Part shown: positions 55,233 through 64,000 of the stretch, piece by piece | How the letters are laid out: each line of letters opens with the position of its first letter | How positions within the stretch are numbered: the stretch's first letter is position 1 | From: Endobugula sp965214375 | Lineage (GTDB): Bacteria > Pseudomonadota > Gammaproteobacteria > Pseudomonadales > Cellvibrionaceae | NCBI GenBank assembly: GCA_965214375.1 | Contig: OZ243947.1 | Location: forward strand, 310,001 to 374,000 | Direction of reading: 5' to 3' | Length of the DNA stretch: 64,000 nt | Program-made: the position numbers and the translations under genes | The notes under the pieces: model-generated | Database searches by the model: none | What the model saw: only the letters and a program-made list of their open reading frames with translations | Told to the model about the DNA's origin: nothing

Positions 55233-58200
55233 ATGCCCCAATATTCAGTCACCGCCCCACCATTATTGCATTCCGTGGATAATGGCGACAAGCAACAATG
55301 GGGTGGTTTACATGGCAGCGCAAGAGCGTTGGCAATTATTCATGCAGCCCAACAAAAACAACAACAACAAGGCTTGTTGTTGGTGATTACCCCAGATGCT
55401 ACTCATGCGAATCATGTAATAGAAGAATTAAAGTTTTTCAACACCGGTCATACATTCACTATTAGCCACCTGACCGATTGGGAAACACTACCTTACGATG
55501 TTTTCTCCCCCCACGATACGATTACCTCTACTCGATTAGAAACACTGTATAACATTCAGCAAAAAAAGAACGGCGTTCTGGTTTTATCCATTAATACGCT
55601 GATGGGCTACCTGCCGCCTGTCAATTACCTTCAAAAATACAGTTTTATTATCAACAATGGCGATGTTTTTGATATTGATAATACACGCCGCCAGCTGGAA
55701 TTCTGTGCTTACCAATGTGTCGATACGGTATACCATCATGGCGAATTTGCAGTACGAGGTTCATTATTGGATATTTATCCGATGGGCAGTGATACTCCCT
55801 ACCGTATAGACTTATTTGATAATGAAATAGACAGTATCAGAACATTTGATCCGGAAACTCAACGCAGTATTGAACATGTTGACAGTATTGCCTTATTACC
55901 GGCCAAAGAATTCCCATTAGATGAGTCGGGAGTACGAACATTTCGTAACCGCTGGCATGAACGTTTTGATGTTGATCACCGTGAATGCCCCATTTATCAA
56001 GATGTCAGTCATGCTATTGCACCCGCAGGAGTAGAGTATTACTTGCCTTTATTTTTTGAGAAATGCGCTACTTTGTTTGACTATTTACCAGAAAACACCA
56101 CCGTTTTTTCTCTACCGGGGATTGAAGCGGCCGGTGATCGATACTGGCGAGAAATACATAATCGTTATGACAGCCGCTGTGGCGACTTACAACGCCCCAT
56201 ACTGACACCCAAGGAAATTTTCACCCCTGTTGCTGACGTTTTCGCGGCAATGAGGCAGTTTCCACATTGCGCCATCAATCAATCCGATAAGGCACACATC
56301 GACTTTACCTGCCAACCCTTGCCGGACCTGTCTGTTGATTCACAGGCAGAACACCCTTTTTCTGCTCTGGAAAATTTTATTGCGACATACGCTCAACGCA
56401 TACTATTTTGCGCAGAAACAGCAGGTAGACGTGAAACATTATTGGATTTATTTAAACCGCTTGGCATCAAACCTGAACTTGTCGATAACTGGCATTCATT
56501 CGCCTGCGGTGAGATGCCATTAGCCATTACCGAAACGCAAATTGAACAGGGTTTTATGCTTGAACAACCCGGCGTGGTTGTTATTACAGAAACACAATTA
56601 TTTGGCAATCAGGTGAAACAACGGCGGCGACGTAAAAGTTCACAGGATATTAATGAACATATTATTAAAAATCTTACTGAGCTTAAAGTGGGTGCGCCAG
56701 TCGTCCATATCGATCACGGTGTTGGTCGTTATCAAGGTTTACAAACGCTGTCGCATGGCGGTAATGATGAACAACTACAACAAGAATTTTTGACGTTAGT
56801 TTATGCCGACGATGCCACACTCTATGTGCCGGTCACACAACTACACCTTATTAGTCGTTACAGTGGCAGTGAGGAAACGTTAGCCCCGTTACACAAGCTA
56901 GGCAGTGATCAATGGCGCAAAGCCAAGGAAAAAGCCGCCACAGAGGTACGCGATGTTGCCGCAGAGTTACTCGCTATTTACGCAAAACGTGATGCCCGTG
57001 AGGGTTTTGCCTACCCGGATGACGATAGCAGTCAAGGGGATTACGAACGCTTTTCTGCCAGTTTCCCCTTTGAGGAAACACCTGACCAAGAAACTGCCAT
57101 TGAGGCTGTACGTAATGATATGCTCAGTAAAAAACCCATGGATCGATTGGTGTGTGGTGATGTCGGTTTCGGTAAAACAGAAGTCGCTATGCGCGCAGCC
57201 TTTATTGCTACTCATGCAGGTAAGCAGGTAGCTGTTTTAGTGCCCACCACATTATTGGCACAACAGCATTATGAAAATTTTGTTGATCGATTTGTTGACT
57301 GGCCTGTTAATATTGATGTTGTTTCGCGTTTTCGTAGCGCATCCGATATTAAGAAAATATCAACAAATTTAAATCAAGGAAACACCGATATTATTATCGG
57401 TACGCATAAAATTCTGAGTAGTGATTTTGATTTTACATCCTTGGGCTTATTGATTATTGATGAAGAACACCGTTTTGGTGTGCAACAAAAAGAAGCGATT
57501 AAAGCACTACGTAGTGAGGTTGATATTCTTACCTTAACCGCCACCCCGATTCCACGTACCTTAAATATGGCAATGCATAGTATTCGAGATTTATCGATTA
57601 TTGCTACCCCTCCTGCTCGCAGGCTGTCTGTAAAAACCTTTGTTAGACCGTATGATGGTAATTTGATTAAAGAGGCAATATTGCGAGAATTACTGCGCGG
57701 CGGTCAGGTCTACTTTTTACACAACGAAGTAAAAAGTATTGAAAAAGCCTCAAGAGACTTGGAAACACTGGTTCCTGAGGCTCGTGTGGGTGTTGCTCAC
57801 GGACAATTGCGTGAAAAAGAACTAGAACAAGTCATGTCTGACTTTTACCATCAAAAATATAATATATTGATGTGCTCTACCATTATTGAAACCGGTATCG
57901 ATATTCCCAATTCGAACACCATCATTATTGAACGTGCCGATAAATTTGGGCTGGCACAATTACATCAATTACGCGGCCGTGTGGGTCGTTCCCATCATCA
58001 GGCTTATGCCTACCTATTAACACCACCACCCAAGGTAATGACAGCGGATGCGGAAAAACGTCTGGAAGCCATTGCTCAGGCAGATGATTTAGGAACAGGC
58101 TTTACACTAGCAACACACGATCTTGAAATTCGTGGCGCCGGTGCACTATTGGGTGATGAACAAAGCGGGCAAATGCAATCTATCGGCTTTACTCTGTACA

Positions 58201-58718
58201 TGGATATGTTGGAACAAACCATTAAAGCGATTAAAGAAGGCAAAGACATTAATGCTGAGACATTAATACCCGACAACACGGATATTAATTTACATATCCC
58301 TGCACTCATCCCCGACGATTATATACCGGATGTGCATACGCGCCTGATTTTTTACAAGCGTTTATCATCATTAGAAACCGAAAAGGAGTTTGAAGAATTA
58401 CAAGTTGAAATGATAGATCGTTTTGGGTTGTTACCGGAGGCCTTAAAATATTTGATTAGGGTGACACAGATTAAGCAGTTAGCACAAAAAACAGGCATCG
58501 ATAAGATTGATGCTAATGCTCGACGAGGATCGATTGAATTTGGCAATAATCCGGCTATTGATCCATTAAGCATTGTAAAAATGGTGCAAAATCAACCACA
58601 CATTTACCAATTACGTGGCGCGAGTCAGTTAATCTTTCAACAGGAGATGAAAACAGCTGAAGAACGTTTAATGACAGTTGAAACACTGTTATATAAATTG
58701 GTTAATAATCCTATATAA
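55233..58718 (+). CDS. mfd: Transcription-repair coupling factor
   Basis: A 1161-residue SF2 translocase that removes stalled RNA polymerase and recruits UvrAB. UvrB-homology region in the first 350 residues (DWETLPYDVFSPHD; RRQLEFCAYQ), RNA-polymerase-interacting domain (GAPVVHIDHGVGRYQGL), helicase core with Walker A (CGDVGFGKTEVAMRAAF), DEEH (LIIDEEHRFGVQQKEA), TATPIPRTLNMA, QLRGRVGRSHHQAYAYLL and the C-terminal regulatory domain. Full length. Confidence 0.97.
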   Translation: MPQYSVTAPPLLHSVDNGDKQQWGGLHGSARALAIIHAAQQKQQQQGLLLVITPDATHANHVIEELKFFNTGHTFTISHLTDWETLPYDVFSPHDTITSTRLETLYNIQQKKNGVLVLSINTLMGYLPPVNYLQKYSFIINNGDVFDIDNTRRQLEFCAYQCVDTVYHHGEFAVRGSLLDIYPMGSDTPYRIDLFDNEIDSIRTFDPETQRSIEHVDSIALLPAKEFPLDESGVRTFRNRWHERFDVDHRECPIYQDVSHAIAPAGVEYYLPLFFEKCATLFDYLPENTTVFSLPGIEAAGDRYWREIHNRYDSRCGDLQRPILTPKEIFTPVADVFAAMRQFPHCAINQSDKAHIDFTCQPLPDLSVDSQAEHPFSALENFIATYAQRILFCAETAGRRETLLDLFKPLGIKPELVDNWHSFACGEMPLAITETQIEQGFMLEQPGVVVITETQLFGNQVKQRRRRKSSQDINEHIIKNLTELKVGAPVVHIDHGVGRYQGLQTLSHGGNDEQLQQEFLTLVYADDATLYVPVTQLHLISRYSGSEETLAPLHKLGSDQWRKAKEKAATEVRDVAAELLAIYAKRDAREGFAYPDDDSSQGDYERFSASFPFEETPDQETAIEAVRNDMLSKKPMDRLVCGDVGFGKTEVAMRAAFIATHAGKQVAVLVPTTLLAQQHYENFVDRFVDWPVNIDVVSRFRSASDIKKISTNLNQGNTDIIIGTHKILSSDFDFTSLGLLIIDEEHRFGVQQKEAIKALRSEVDILTLTATPIPRTLNMAMHSIRDLSIIATPPARRLSVKTFVRPYDGNLIKEAILRELLRGGQVYFLHNEVKSIEKASRDLETLVPEARVGVAHGQLREKELEQVMSDFYHQKYNILMCSTIIETGIDIPNSNTIIIERADKFGLAQLHQLRGRVGRSHHQAYAYLLTPPPKVMTADAEKRLEAIAQADDLGTGFTLATHDLEIRGAGALLGDEQSGQMQSIGFTLYMDMLEQTIKAIKEGKDINAETLIPDNTDINLHIPALIPDDYIPDVHTRLIFYKRLSSLETEKEFEELQVEMIDRFGLLPEALKYLIRVTQIKQLAQKTGIDKIDANARRGSIEFGNNPAIDPLSIVKMVQNQPHIYQLRGASQLIFQQEMKTAEERLMTVETLLYKLVNNPI

Positions 58719-58735
58719 AGCTACAATTGCACACT

Positions 58736-59404
58736 ATGAATACATTCTCTTTTATTGCTGCCATTTTGTTTTCACTATCAAGCTTGATGTGGAGTACGTC
58801 TGCTATTGCTCAGAATGCAGGGCGTTGGTATCAAGTGGAGATATTGGTGTTTAAGCGCTCATTTGAAACTGCGAATAATGAATTGTGGGATAAGGATTTA
58901 CGTCTTAGTTATCCAGAAAATACTCGTTATATTCAAAAAACACTACCGAATGCTGCGCATTATCTAGGCGGGCATAATTATACACTGAAGAAAAGTGGAC
59001 AATACGAAGTACTCTTTCACAACGCTTGGAATCAACAAATGTGGAAGAAAGACGAGTCGCCCGCCTTCGTCATTCGTGGTGGTGCATCCTACGGAACACA
59101 CAGAGAACTTGAAGGCACCATTCGTATTCACATTGGACGTTATTTACATGTGACCACAGACCTGTGGCTGAGTGATTTTATATCAAAAACATCGGCGATA
59201 ACATCAAGTGGAAGTGGGCTTAGCTTGCCGAGACTACCGAATGCAGTCAGTGCTTCAACGGGAGGGTTCTACCCTTCCCGTATCGTTGCCTTGCGTGAAA
59301 CAAGACGTATGAGAAGCAAGGAAACACACTATATTGATCACCCCTTAATGGGAGTGTTGGTGCATATGATTCCTATTGAGGCACCCAGTGCCAATAAGGA
59401 CTAA
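58736..59404 (+). CDS. csiV: CsiV-like peptidoglycan-binding protein
   Basis: A 222-residue exported protein. ATG 58736 starts a signal peptide (MNTFSFIAAILFSLSSLMWS ending SAIAQ); a TTG at 58727 is less likely. The mature part begins GRWYQVEILVFKR, the family hallmark, and ends with MGVLVHMIPIEAP. CsiV helps regulate D-amino-acid cell-wall responses in Vibrio and sits after mfd in related genomes, as here. Its stop overlaps that of the convergent cold-shock gene. Confidence 0.85.
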   Translation: MNTFSFIAAILFSLSSLMWSTSAIAQNAGRWYQVEILVFKRSFETANNELWDKDLRLSYPENTRYIQKTLPNAAHYLGGHNYTLKKSGQYEVLFHNAWNQQMWKKDESPAFVIRGGASYGTHRELEGTIRIHIGRYLHVTTDLWLSDFISKTSAITSSGSGLSLPRLPNAVSASTGGFYPSRIVALRETRRMRSKETHYIDHPLMGVLVHMIPIEAPSANKD

Positions 59405-59613
59405 AGACAAGTAACCTCTTCAGCCTGCAACCCTTTATCACCTTTTGCAAGGCTGAATTCCACATTCTGCCCTTCATTCAGTGAACGGTAACCATCACCT
59501 TGAATATTGCGATAGTGCACAAAAATATCTTCTGCTTTTTCATCACAAGTAATAAACCCATACCCACGAGAATTATTGAACCACTTAACCACACCGGAAC
59601 TACGATCGGACAT
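59401..59613 (-). CDS. Cold-shock domain protein
   Basis: A 70-residue CspA-type nucleic-acid chaperone starting MSDRSSGVVKWFNNSRGYGF with RNP1 (RGYGFI) and RNP2 (DIFVHY). Start 59613 has AGGAG 7 bases upstream; the longer frame to 59721 has no such site. The 59614-59721 region is then a 5' leader, as is common for csp genes. Confidence 0.92.
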   Translation of the reverse strand: MSDRSSGVVKWFNNSRGYGFITCDEKAEDIFVHYRNIQGDGYRSLNEGQNVEFSLAKGDKGLQAEEVTCL

Positions 59614-59771
59614 AACTGAACTCCTGAAAACCTCTAACTTATTTTTATAATGCGTTATATATTTTTGCTGCAGTGCAGCTAAGTTGTTGTTTTTAATGCC
59701 AAAAAAGTCATTTTGCAACAAATGCCATTCTGCGACAACAAAAAGTAATTGTCTACTTTTTCAAGCTGGAA

Positions 59772-60530
59772 TTAGTGATCTAATGCAAGAAATTCAATTA
59801 AATGTGGTAAAAAGTGACGAATTGCTGCCGTTTCTTCTGCAATTAATTTCATCATTGCTGATATCGATAATTCTTCGCTGGCAATTCCAGGCGCCCAGTT
59901 CACCACGGTATTGATCGCGGCATAATCAATATCTAATTCCCGAGCCAATGCGGCTTCTGGCATTGCTGTCATCCCCACGACATCACACCCCTCATTTTTT
60001 AAACGTAATACCTCTGCAGCGGTTTCCAATCGGGGCCCTTGGGTACAACAGTAAGTCGCGTAATTCACATGGGGAATTTCTTGATGATCCAGAAATGCAA
60101 TGATTCGTTGTCGTAATGCCTCACTATAAGGGTGCGTAAAATCGATATGATTCACACCCGATATGGCATCGTTTTTACCATCAAAAAACGTATGCTCACG
60201 CGCGTAAGTATAATCAATGATCTGATGAGGAATCACCATTGAGCGTGGTGCCATAACAACACTGATACCACCGACAACATTACAGGCAATAATTTTTGTG
60301 ACACCTAAAGATTGCAACAACCACAGAGTGGCATGGTAATTAATCATATGGGGCGGGTATTGATGATTGGCGCCGTGACGCGCTAAAAAAATGACCGGAA
60401 TCTCATGATAAACAAATGTAATCACACCGTCCGAGTGATGGCCATACGGTGTATCTTTAATGATCGTTTGTGTGTGTTCGATATCATTTAACTGATCCAT
60501 TCCTGAACCACCGAGAATTGCAATAGTCAT
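59772..60530 (-). CDS. mtiP: S-methyl-5'-thioinosine phosphorylase
   Basis: A 252-residue purine nucleoside phosphorylase-family protein (MTIAILGGSGMDQL, FLARHGANHQYPPHMINY, CTQGPRLETAAEV, CDVVGMTAMPEAALARELDI). In P. aeruginosa the corresponding gene next to nagZ and mfd encodes methylthioinosine phosphorylase of polyamine salvage; assignment here rests on similarity and gene order. It overlaps the hpt stop by ATGA (60527-60530) with AGGAG ahead. Confidence 0.82.
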   Translation of the reverse strand: MTIAILGGSGMDQLNDIEHTQTIIKDTPYGHHSDGVITFVYHEIPVIFLARHGANHQYPPHMINYHATLWLLQSLGVTKIIACNVVGGISVVMAPRSMVIPHQIIDYTYAREHTFFDGKNDAISGVNHIDFTHPYSEALRQRIIAFLDHQEIPHVNYATYCCTQGPRLETAAEVLRLKNEGCDVVGMTAMPEAALARELDIDYAAINTVVNWAPGIASEELSISAMMKLIAEETAAIRHFLPHLIEFLALDH

Positions 60531-61066
60531 GCTGACTCCTTTGGTAGGGCAAAGATGCCAGGTGCATTACGATATTTGCCTTGATAATCCAAACCAAATC
60601 CAAACACATAGCGATCGTCAACATCCAAGGCAATATAATCGGGATAATCATTATTCACCTTGCGTTGATGTTTTTTATTTAACAGCACTGCTGAAGCAAC
60701 GCTTTTTGCTCCCTGTTTATAACAGTATTCTGTGATAGATTTTACTGTTTTTCCTTCATCAAAAATATCGTCTACTAATACAACCGCTCGCCCTTCCAAT
60801 GAATGCTGAGGATAACTTAACCACTCCACATCATGTCCAGAGGTGGTGTTACGGTAACGTGTGGCATGACAATAATCGATATCCAGAATGATATTTAATT
60901 TGGGCAATAAATGCCCCGCTGTTACGAGCCCGCCATTCATAACGGTAATCATTAATGGTGTTGCCTCTTTGTAATCAGACTCAATGACCAATGCCATATC
61001 AGAAAGCGCTCGATCAATTTGTGCAAGGCTATAGAGTTGATCAACACCATCCATAAAAGCATCCAT
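60527..61066 (-). CDS. Hypoxanthine-guanine phosphoribosyltransferase
   Basis: A 179-residue type I PRTase with the PRPP loop VVLVDDIFDEGKTVKSI and an N-terminal hood (ALVIESDYKEATPLMITVMN). Start 61066 is preceded by GGGGAG and falls one base after the nagZ stop; the ATG-frame extension to 61081 lies inside nagZ. It converts hypoxanthine and guanine to nucleotides. It acts on the base released by the next gene's phosphorylase, so the pair is a salvage unit. Confidence 0.88.
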   Translation of the reverse strand: MDAFMDGVDQLYSLAQIDRALSDMALVIESDYKEATPLMITVMNGGLVTAGHLLPKLNIILDIDYCHATRYRNTTSGHDVEWLSYPQHSLEGRAVVLVDDIFDEGKTVKSITEYCYKQGAKSVASAVLLNKKHQRKVNNDYPDYIALDVDDRYVFGFGLDYQGKYRNAPGIFALPKESA

Positions 61067-61067
61067 A

Positions 61068-62102
61068 CTAACTCCCCGCACTTGTCATCGTGCTAATTAA
61101 CCGTGTTATTTTTTGATAACGTTCGAAATTTTTAAGCTCGCTCAATTGCCAGTGTTGCCGAGCAGACATTTTTTTGAGCCGAGTTACGCTATCATTACTG
61201 GCAGAATAATGATCGATTTCCAGTGTTTGAATGACTTCTTTGGCACCCTCACGGTTATTACACACAAGCACCATATCACATCCCGCTTGCAATGCCATCT
61301 GAGCCCTCTGCCCATAGCTACCCGCGGCCACGGCTCCTTCCATACTTAAATCATCACTAAAGATTACGCCCTGAAACTGAAGCTGCTGCCGCAAGATTGT
61401 TTGCAACCAATAGGATGAAAAACCCACGGGCTGATTATCGACGTCAGGAAAGACAATATGTGCGGGCATTAAGGCATCAACATCTGACATCAAGGCCTTA
61501 AAGGGCACCAGATCGTGCTGCTCTATTTCGGTATAAGGTCGCAAGTCTTGCGGAAGTACCAAATGGCTATCGCCTGTAACGCTGCCATGCCCTGGAAAAT
61601 GTTTCCCCGTGGCGGCCATACCCGCATCGTGCATGCCTTCAATAAAGGCACCGGCAAGATCACTCACTTCTTCAGGTACCGGAGAGAAAGAACGATCAGC
61701 AATGACGTCACAATGGTGATCGTCAACGTCCAATACAGGTGCAAAACTGAAATCAATGCCAGTTGTTAGTAAGTCAACAGCCATTAACCAGCCACAATCC
61801 TTGACAAGATTCAGCGCTGCTGTAGGTTGTTTGCGGTAGAGGGGTAAGAACTGTTGCATAGCGGGCAGGCGGGTAAAGCCGTTTTTAAAGCGCTGTACAC
61901 GCCCTCCTTCTTGATCAACAGCAATCAACATATCATTATTAATAGATTTTATTTCTTTAGTTAATTCAGATATCTGAGAATAACTTTTAAAGTTCCTTGA
62001 GAAGTATATTACCCCCCCAACCAGTGGATGTAAGAGTAATTCCCGATCTTCAGAGCTCAGGTATTCACCCTCAACATCAAGCATAACAGGGCCAATTGGC
62101 AT
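61068..62102 (-). CDS. nagZ: Beta-N-acetylhexosaminidase NagZ
   Basis: A 344-residue glycoside hydrolase family 3 enzyme of peptidoglycan recycling. GPVMLDVEGEYLSSEDRELL at the start, AVDQEGGRVQRF, KHFPGHGSVTGDSHL (catalytic His loop), VIFSDDLSMEGA (Asp nucleophile). Cytoplasmic. Divergent from lexA, adjacent to the hpt-mtiP salvage pair. Confidence 0.95.
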   Translation of the reverse strand: MPIGPVMLDVEGEYLSSEDRELLLHPLVGGVIYFSRNFKSYSQISELTKEIKSINNDMLIAVDQEGGRVQRFKNGFTRLPAMQQFLPLYRKQPTAALNLVKDCGWLMAVDLLTTGIDFSFAPVLDVDDHHCDVIADRSFSPVPEEVSDLAGAFIEGMHDAGMAATGKHFPGHGSVTGDSHLVLPQDLRPYTEIEQHDLVPFKALMSDVDALMPAHIVFPDVDNQPVGFSSYWLQTILRQQLQFQGVIFSDDLSMEGAVAAGSYGQRAQMALQAGCDMVLVCNNREGAKEVIQTLEIDHYSASNDSVTRLKKMSARQHWQLSELKNFERYQKITRLISTMTSAGS

Positions 62103-62168
62103 GATAGTGTATTCCTTAATACATGGCCGGTTAACATACGGGGCACCTTGCCCACTGTCAAGAATGTG

Positions 62169-62197
62169 TTGCGCTCACCAGAAAAAGACTGTATAAA
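62169..62197 (+). promoter_or_regulatory. lexA promoter
   Basis: TTGCGC at 62169-62174 and TATAAA at 62192-62197 are separated by 17 bases, a good sigma70 arrangement. The -10 element lies inside the first LexA box, so repressor binding would block polymerase. Confidence 0.65.
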
Positions 62198-62204
62198 GAC
62201 ACAA
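62189..62204 (+). promoter_or_regulatory. LexA (SOS) box 1
   Basis: CTGTATAAAGACACAA fits the CTGT-N8-ACAG pattern except for the last base. Confidence 0.75.
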
Positions 62205-62206
62205 GA

Positions 62207-62222
62207 CTGTATAAAAAAACAT
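62207..62222 (+). promoter_or_regulatory. LexA (SOS) box 2
   Basis: CTGTATAAAAAAACAT fits CTGT-N8-ACAG except for the last base; it starts 18 bases after box 1. Tandem boxes in front of lexA indicate autorepression. Confidence 0.72.
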
Positions 62223-62243
62223 GGCTTAAAAGAGGATATTCCT

Positions 62244-62852
62244 ATGATCAAGCTAACCGCCCGCCAACAAGAGGTCTTAACGCTGATCAAGCAAAACATT
62301 GACGAAACCGGCTACCCACCAACGCGGGCAGAAATAGCAGAAACCTTAGGCTTTCGCTCCGCTAATGCGGCAGAAGAGCATCTACGTGCGCTGGCTCGTA
62401 AAGGCGCAATAGAAATTGTACCGGGTGCTTCTCGCGGTATTCGCCTGCCAGACGCCCATAATGACTCAGGCATCCCCATTGTTGGACGTGTTGCTGCAGG
62501 TAGCCCAATATTGGCTGAAGAACACATTAACGATTACTGTAATATTCCTTCAGAATTTTTTCACCCCAGTGTGGATTACTTTTTGGAAGTGAATGGGGAC
62601 AGTATGATTGATGTCGGTATTTTTGACGGGGACTTATTAGCTGTTCATCAAACGCAACAGGCCACCAATGGACAGATTGTTGTCGCGCGCATCGGTGAAG
62701 AAGTCACCGTTAAACGCTTTCAGCGAGATAGTGGCAGTCCTATTGTTAAATTGATTGCTGAAAACCCGGATTATGATCCTATTGTTGTTGATCTCAACAC
62801 TCAAGACCTCTCAATTGAAGGTCTGAGTGTTGGCGTTATGCGACGGTCGTAG
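62244..62852 (+). CDS. lexA: LexA repressor
   Basis: A 202-residue SOS repressor. ATG 62244 is chosen for GAGGA upstream and the conserved start MIKLTARQQEVL; the longer frame from 62148 runs through the SOS boxes. Winged-helix DNA-binding domain (PPTRAEIAETLGFRSANAAE), cleavage bond Ala85-Gly86 (VAAGSPIL), catalytic Ser120 (NGDSMID) and Lys157 (TVKRF). Regulated by its own boxes. No sulA follows; topA is directly convergent. Confidence 0.96.
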   Translation: MIKLTARQQEVLTLIKQNIDETGYPPTRAEIAETLGFRSANAAEEHLRALARKGAIEIVPGASRGIRLPDAHNDSGIPIVGRVAAGSPILAEEHINDYCNIPSEFFHPSVDYFLEVNGDSMIDVGIFDGDLLAVHQTQQATNGQIVVARIGEEVTVKRFQRDSGSPIVKLIAENPDYDPIVVDLNTQDLSIEGLSVGVMRRS

Positions 62853-62898
62853 ATACGGTTTAAAAAATAATGATGCGTCTGCAACACTTACCAAGTCA

Positions 62899-64000
62899 CT
62901 ATTTTTTCTTGGGTGATGCTTTTTTCTTAGCAGGCGCTTTTTGTTGTTTGACGGGAGCGGTCTCAATCCACTTGCCTCCCTGATAAAACGCTTTCCAACC
63001 CGTCGCCTTACCCTCTATTTCCGATTGCACATATTGCTCTTTGGTTTTACGGCTGTAACGAATAACCGTTGGATTCCCGTCGCTGTCTTCTATCGGAGCC
63101 GAAAATAGGAAACTGTATTTTTTATCAATTTCTTTTTTGTGGGGAATAATTTCTGCAACGAGTGGTGCGCGTGTTTCGCGGTTTTTGGGGAATTGGCTCG
63201 CCGCAAGAAATAGACCACTAGCACCATCACGTAGGATATAGGTATCATCTACTTTTTGGCACGGTAATTCTGGCATGGGAACCGGATCCATTTTCGGTGG
63301 GGCAGCTTCACCATTACGCAATAATTTACGAGTATTTTTACAGTCTTCATTAACGCAACCAAAATATTTACCAAAGCGGCCATTCTTCAGTTGCATTACA
63401 CTATCACACTTGTCGCACTCTAAGGTCGGCCCTTCATAGCCTTTAATTTTAAAGGTACCCTCTTCAATTTCATAACCCGCACAGTCTGGATTGTTGCCAC
63501 AAATGTGAAGTTTGCGTTTTTCATCGAGCAAATAACTATCCATCGCAGCTTGACATAAAGAACAACGACGCTTGTTACGCAACTGTAGCATTTCTTGTTC
63601 TTCGGCTTCTTCATGGTCGTCCGTCACATTTACTGCTTCGTCACCAGAAGTGAGATTCATTGTTGTTTTACAGCGTTCTTTAGGAGGTAAAGAATATCCT
63701 GAACAACCTATAAAAACTCCGGTACTCGCGGTACGAATCTGCATACTAAGACCACAAGTGGTACAAGGGATAGTCGTTTCTGTTGGATTGTTTTTACGCA
63801 TTCCCTGTTCATTGGATTGTGCCTGCGTTAATTTTTCAGAAAAGCCGTTATAAAACTCATCCAATAAATCACGCCAGTTGCGCTTACCTTCTGCAACATC
63901 ATCCAATGATTCTTCCATTTTGGCTGTAAAGCCATAATCTAGTAAGTCTGCAAAGTTTTCTACTAAGCGGTCAGTGACGATATCTCCCATTTTATCGGCA
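62899..64000 (-). CDS. topA: DNA topoisomerase I, C-terminal part (5'-truncated by window edge)
   Basis: The frame stays open to the right edge (upstream of ATG 63990 it reads ADK), so about the last 366 residues are visible. Following the end of the topoisomerase core (IVTDRLVENFADLLDYGFTA) come tetracysteine zinc ribbons (CTTCG..., CSLCQ..., CDKCDSVMQLKNGRFGKYFGC) and a Lys-rich tail (APAKKKASPKKK). TopA relaxes negative supercoils. The catalytic Tyr lies outside the window. Confidence 0.93.
   Translation of the reverse strand, partial: ADKMGDIVTDRLVENFADLLDYGFTAKMEESLDDVAEGKRNWRDLLDEFYNGFSEKLTQAQSNEQGMRKNNPTETTIPCTTCGLSMQIRTASTGVFIGCSGYSLPPKERCKTTMNLTSGDEAVNVTDDHEEAEEQEMLQLRNKRRCSLCQAAMDSYLLDEKRKLHICGNNPDCAGYEIEEGTFKIKGYEGPTLECDKCDSVMQLKNGRFGKYFGCVNEDCKNTRKLLRNGEAAPPKMDPVPMPELPCQKVDDTYILRDGASGLFLAASQFPKNRETRAPLVAEIIPHKKEIDKKYSFLFSAPIEDSDGNPTVIRYSRKTKEQYVQSEIEGKATGWKAFYQGGKWIETAPVKQQKAPAKKKASPKKK

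Noticed and set aside
62148..62243. Longer LexA start
   Set aside because: It would translate the promoter and SOS boxes; ATG 62244 has a ribosome site and the conserved N-terminus.

Overview
The window comes from the chromosome of an AT-rich gammaproteobacterium (about 40% GC by eye). The right half follows a gene order I recall from Pseudomonas aeruginosa: sthA, nqr operon, gap, mfd, csiV, mtiP, nagZ, lexA, topA. CsiV, NqrM, MtiP and NhaB also fit the Pseudomonadales/Cellvibrionales side of the class. Genus cannot be fixed from the sequence.

Left part (1-12750) is a type VI secretion (T6SS) accessory island. It opens with the end of a tssA-like gene, a candidate clan-CD-type cysteine-protease protein and a TPR-GNAT protein. 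Two small unknown genes and a Pro/Ile repeat protein follow. Then comes a vgrG, DUF2169/pentapeptide, pentapeptide, DUF3540, DUF4150 (PAAR-like) module. Three genes of that module carry in-frame stops and one also appears frameshifted and internally deleted, so the delivery module looks decayed.

12750-24660 holds a SPOR-like membrane protein, cysH, a DUF4442 gene and a broken type I-secreted VCBS adhesin. A tightly coupled photolyase operon follows (small ORF, CRY-DASH, second photolyase, a DUF2256 gene hidden from simple ORF calling, and an Fe-S photolyase-related protein). Then come DUF6435, DUF3080 and a wrecked LEPR-XLL/zinc-metalloprotease gene.

24660-36570 holds prc and xthA, a hybrid histidine kinase whose catalytic residues are almost all substituted, a frameshifted lipoprotein gene, trmH, and an operon of a ChpA-N-terminus-like protein, an unknown membrane protein and sohB. 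nhaB diverges from it.

36580-45170 is the complete Na+-pumping NADH:quinone oxidoreductase operon nqrABCDEF with its maturation factors apbE and nqrM, plus sthA translationally coupled at the end. Sodium pumping by NQR and Na+/H+ exchange by the adjacent NhaB point to a sodium-based (marine) energy economy.

45170-64000 has an intergenic repeat-like element, gap, a frameshifted TPR/GT9-like gene, ogt, and a sensory operon (PhnD-like binding protein, nonsense-interrupted kinase, two response regulators). It ends with a lipoprotein, mfd, csiV, a cold-shock gene, purine salvage (hpt-like, mtiP), nagZ, lexA with two tandem SOS boxes, and the 3' part of topA running off the edge.

Across the window core genes are intact, while accessory, secretion and signalling genes carry ten clear in-frame nonsense codons and several frameshifts. 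This looks like ongoing selective gene decay, as in a recently host-associated lineage.
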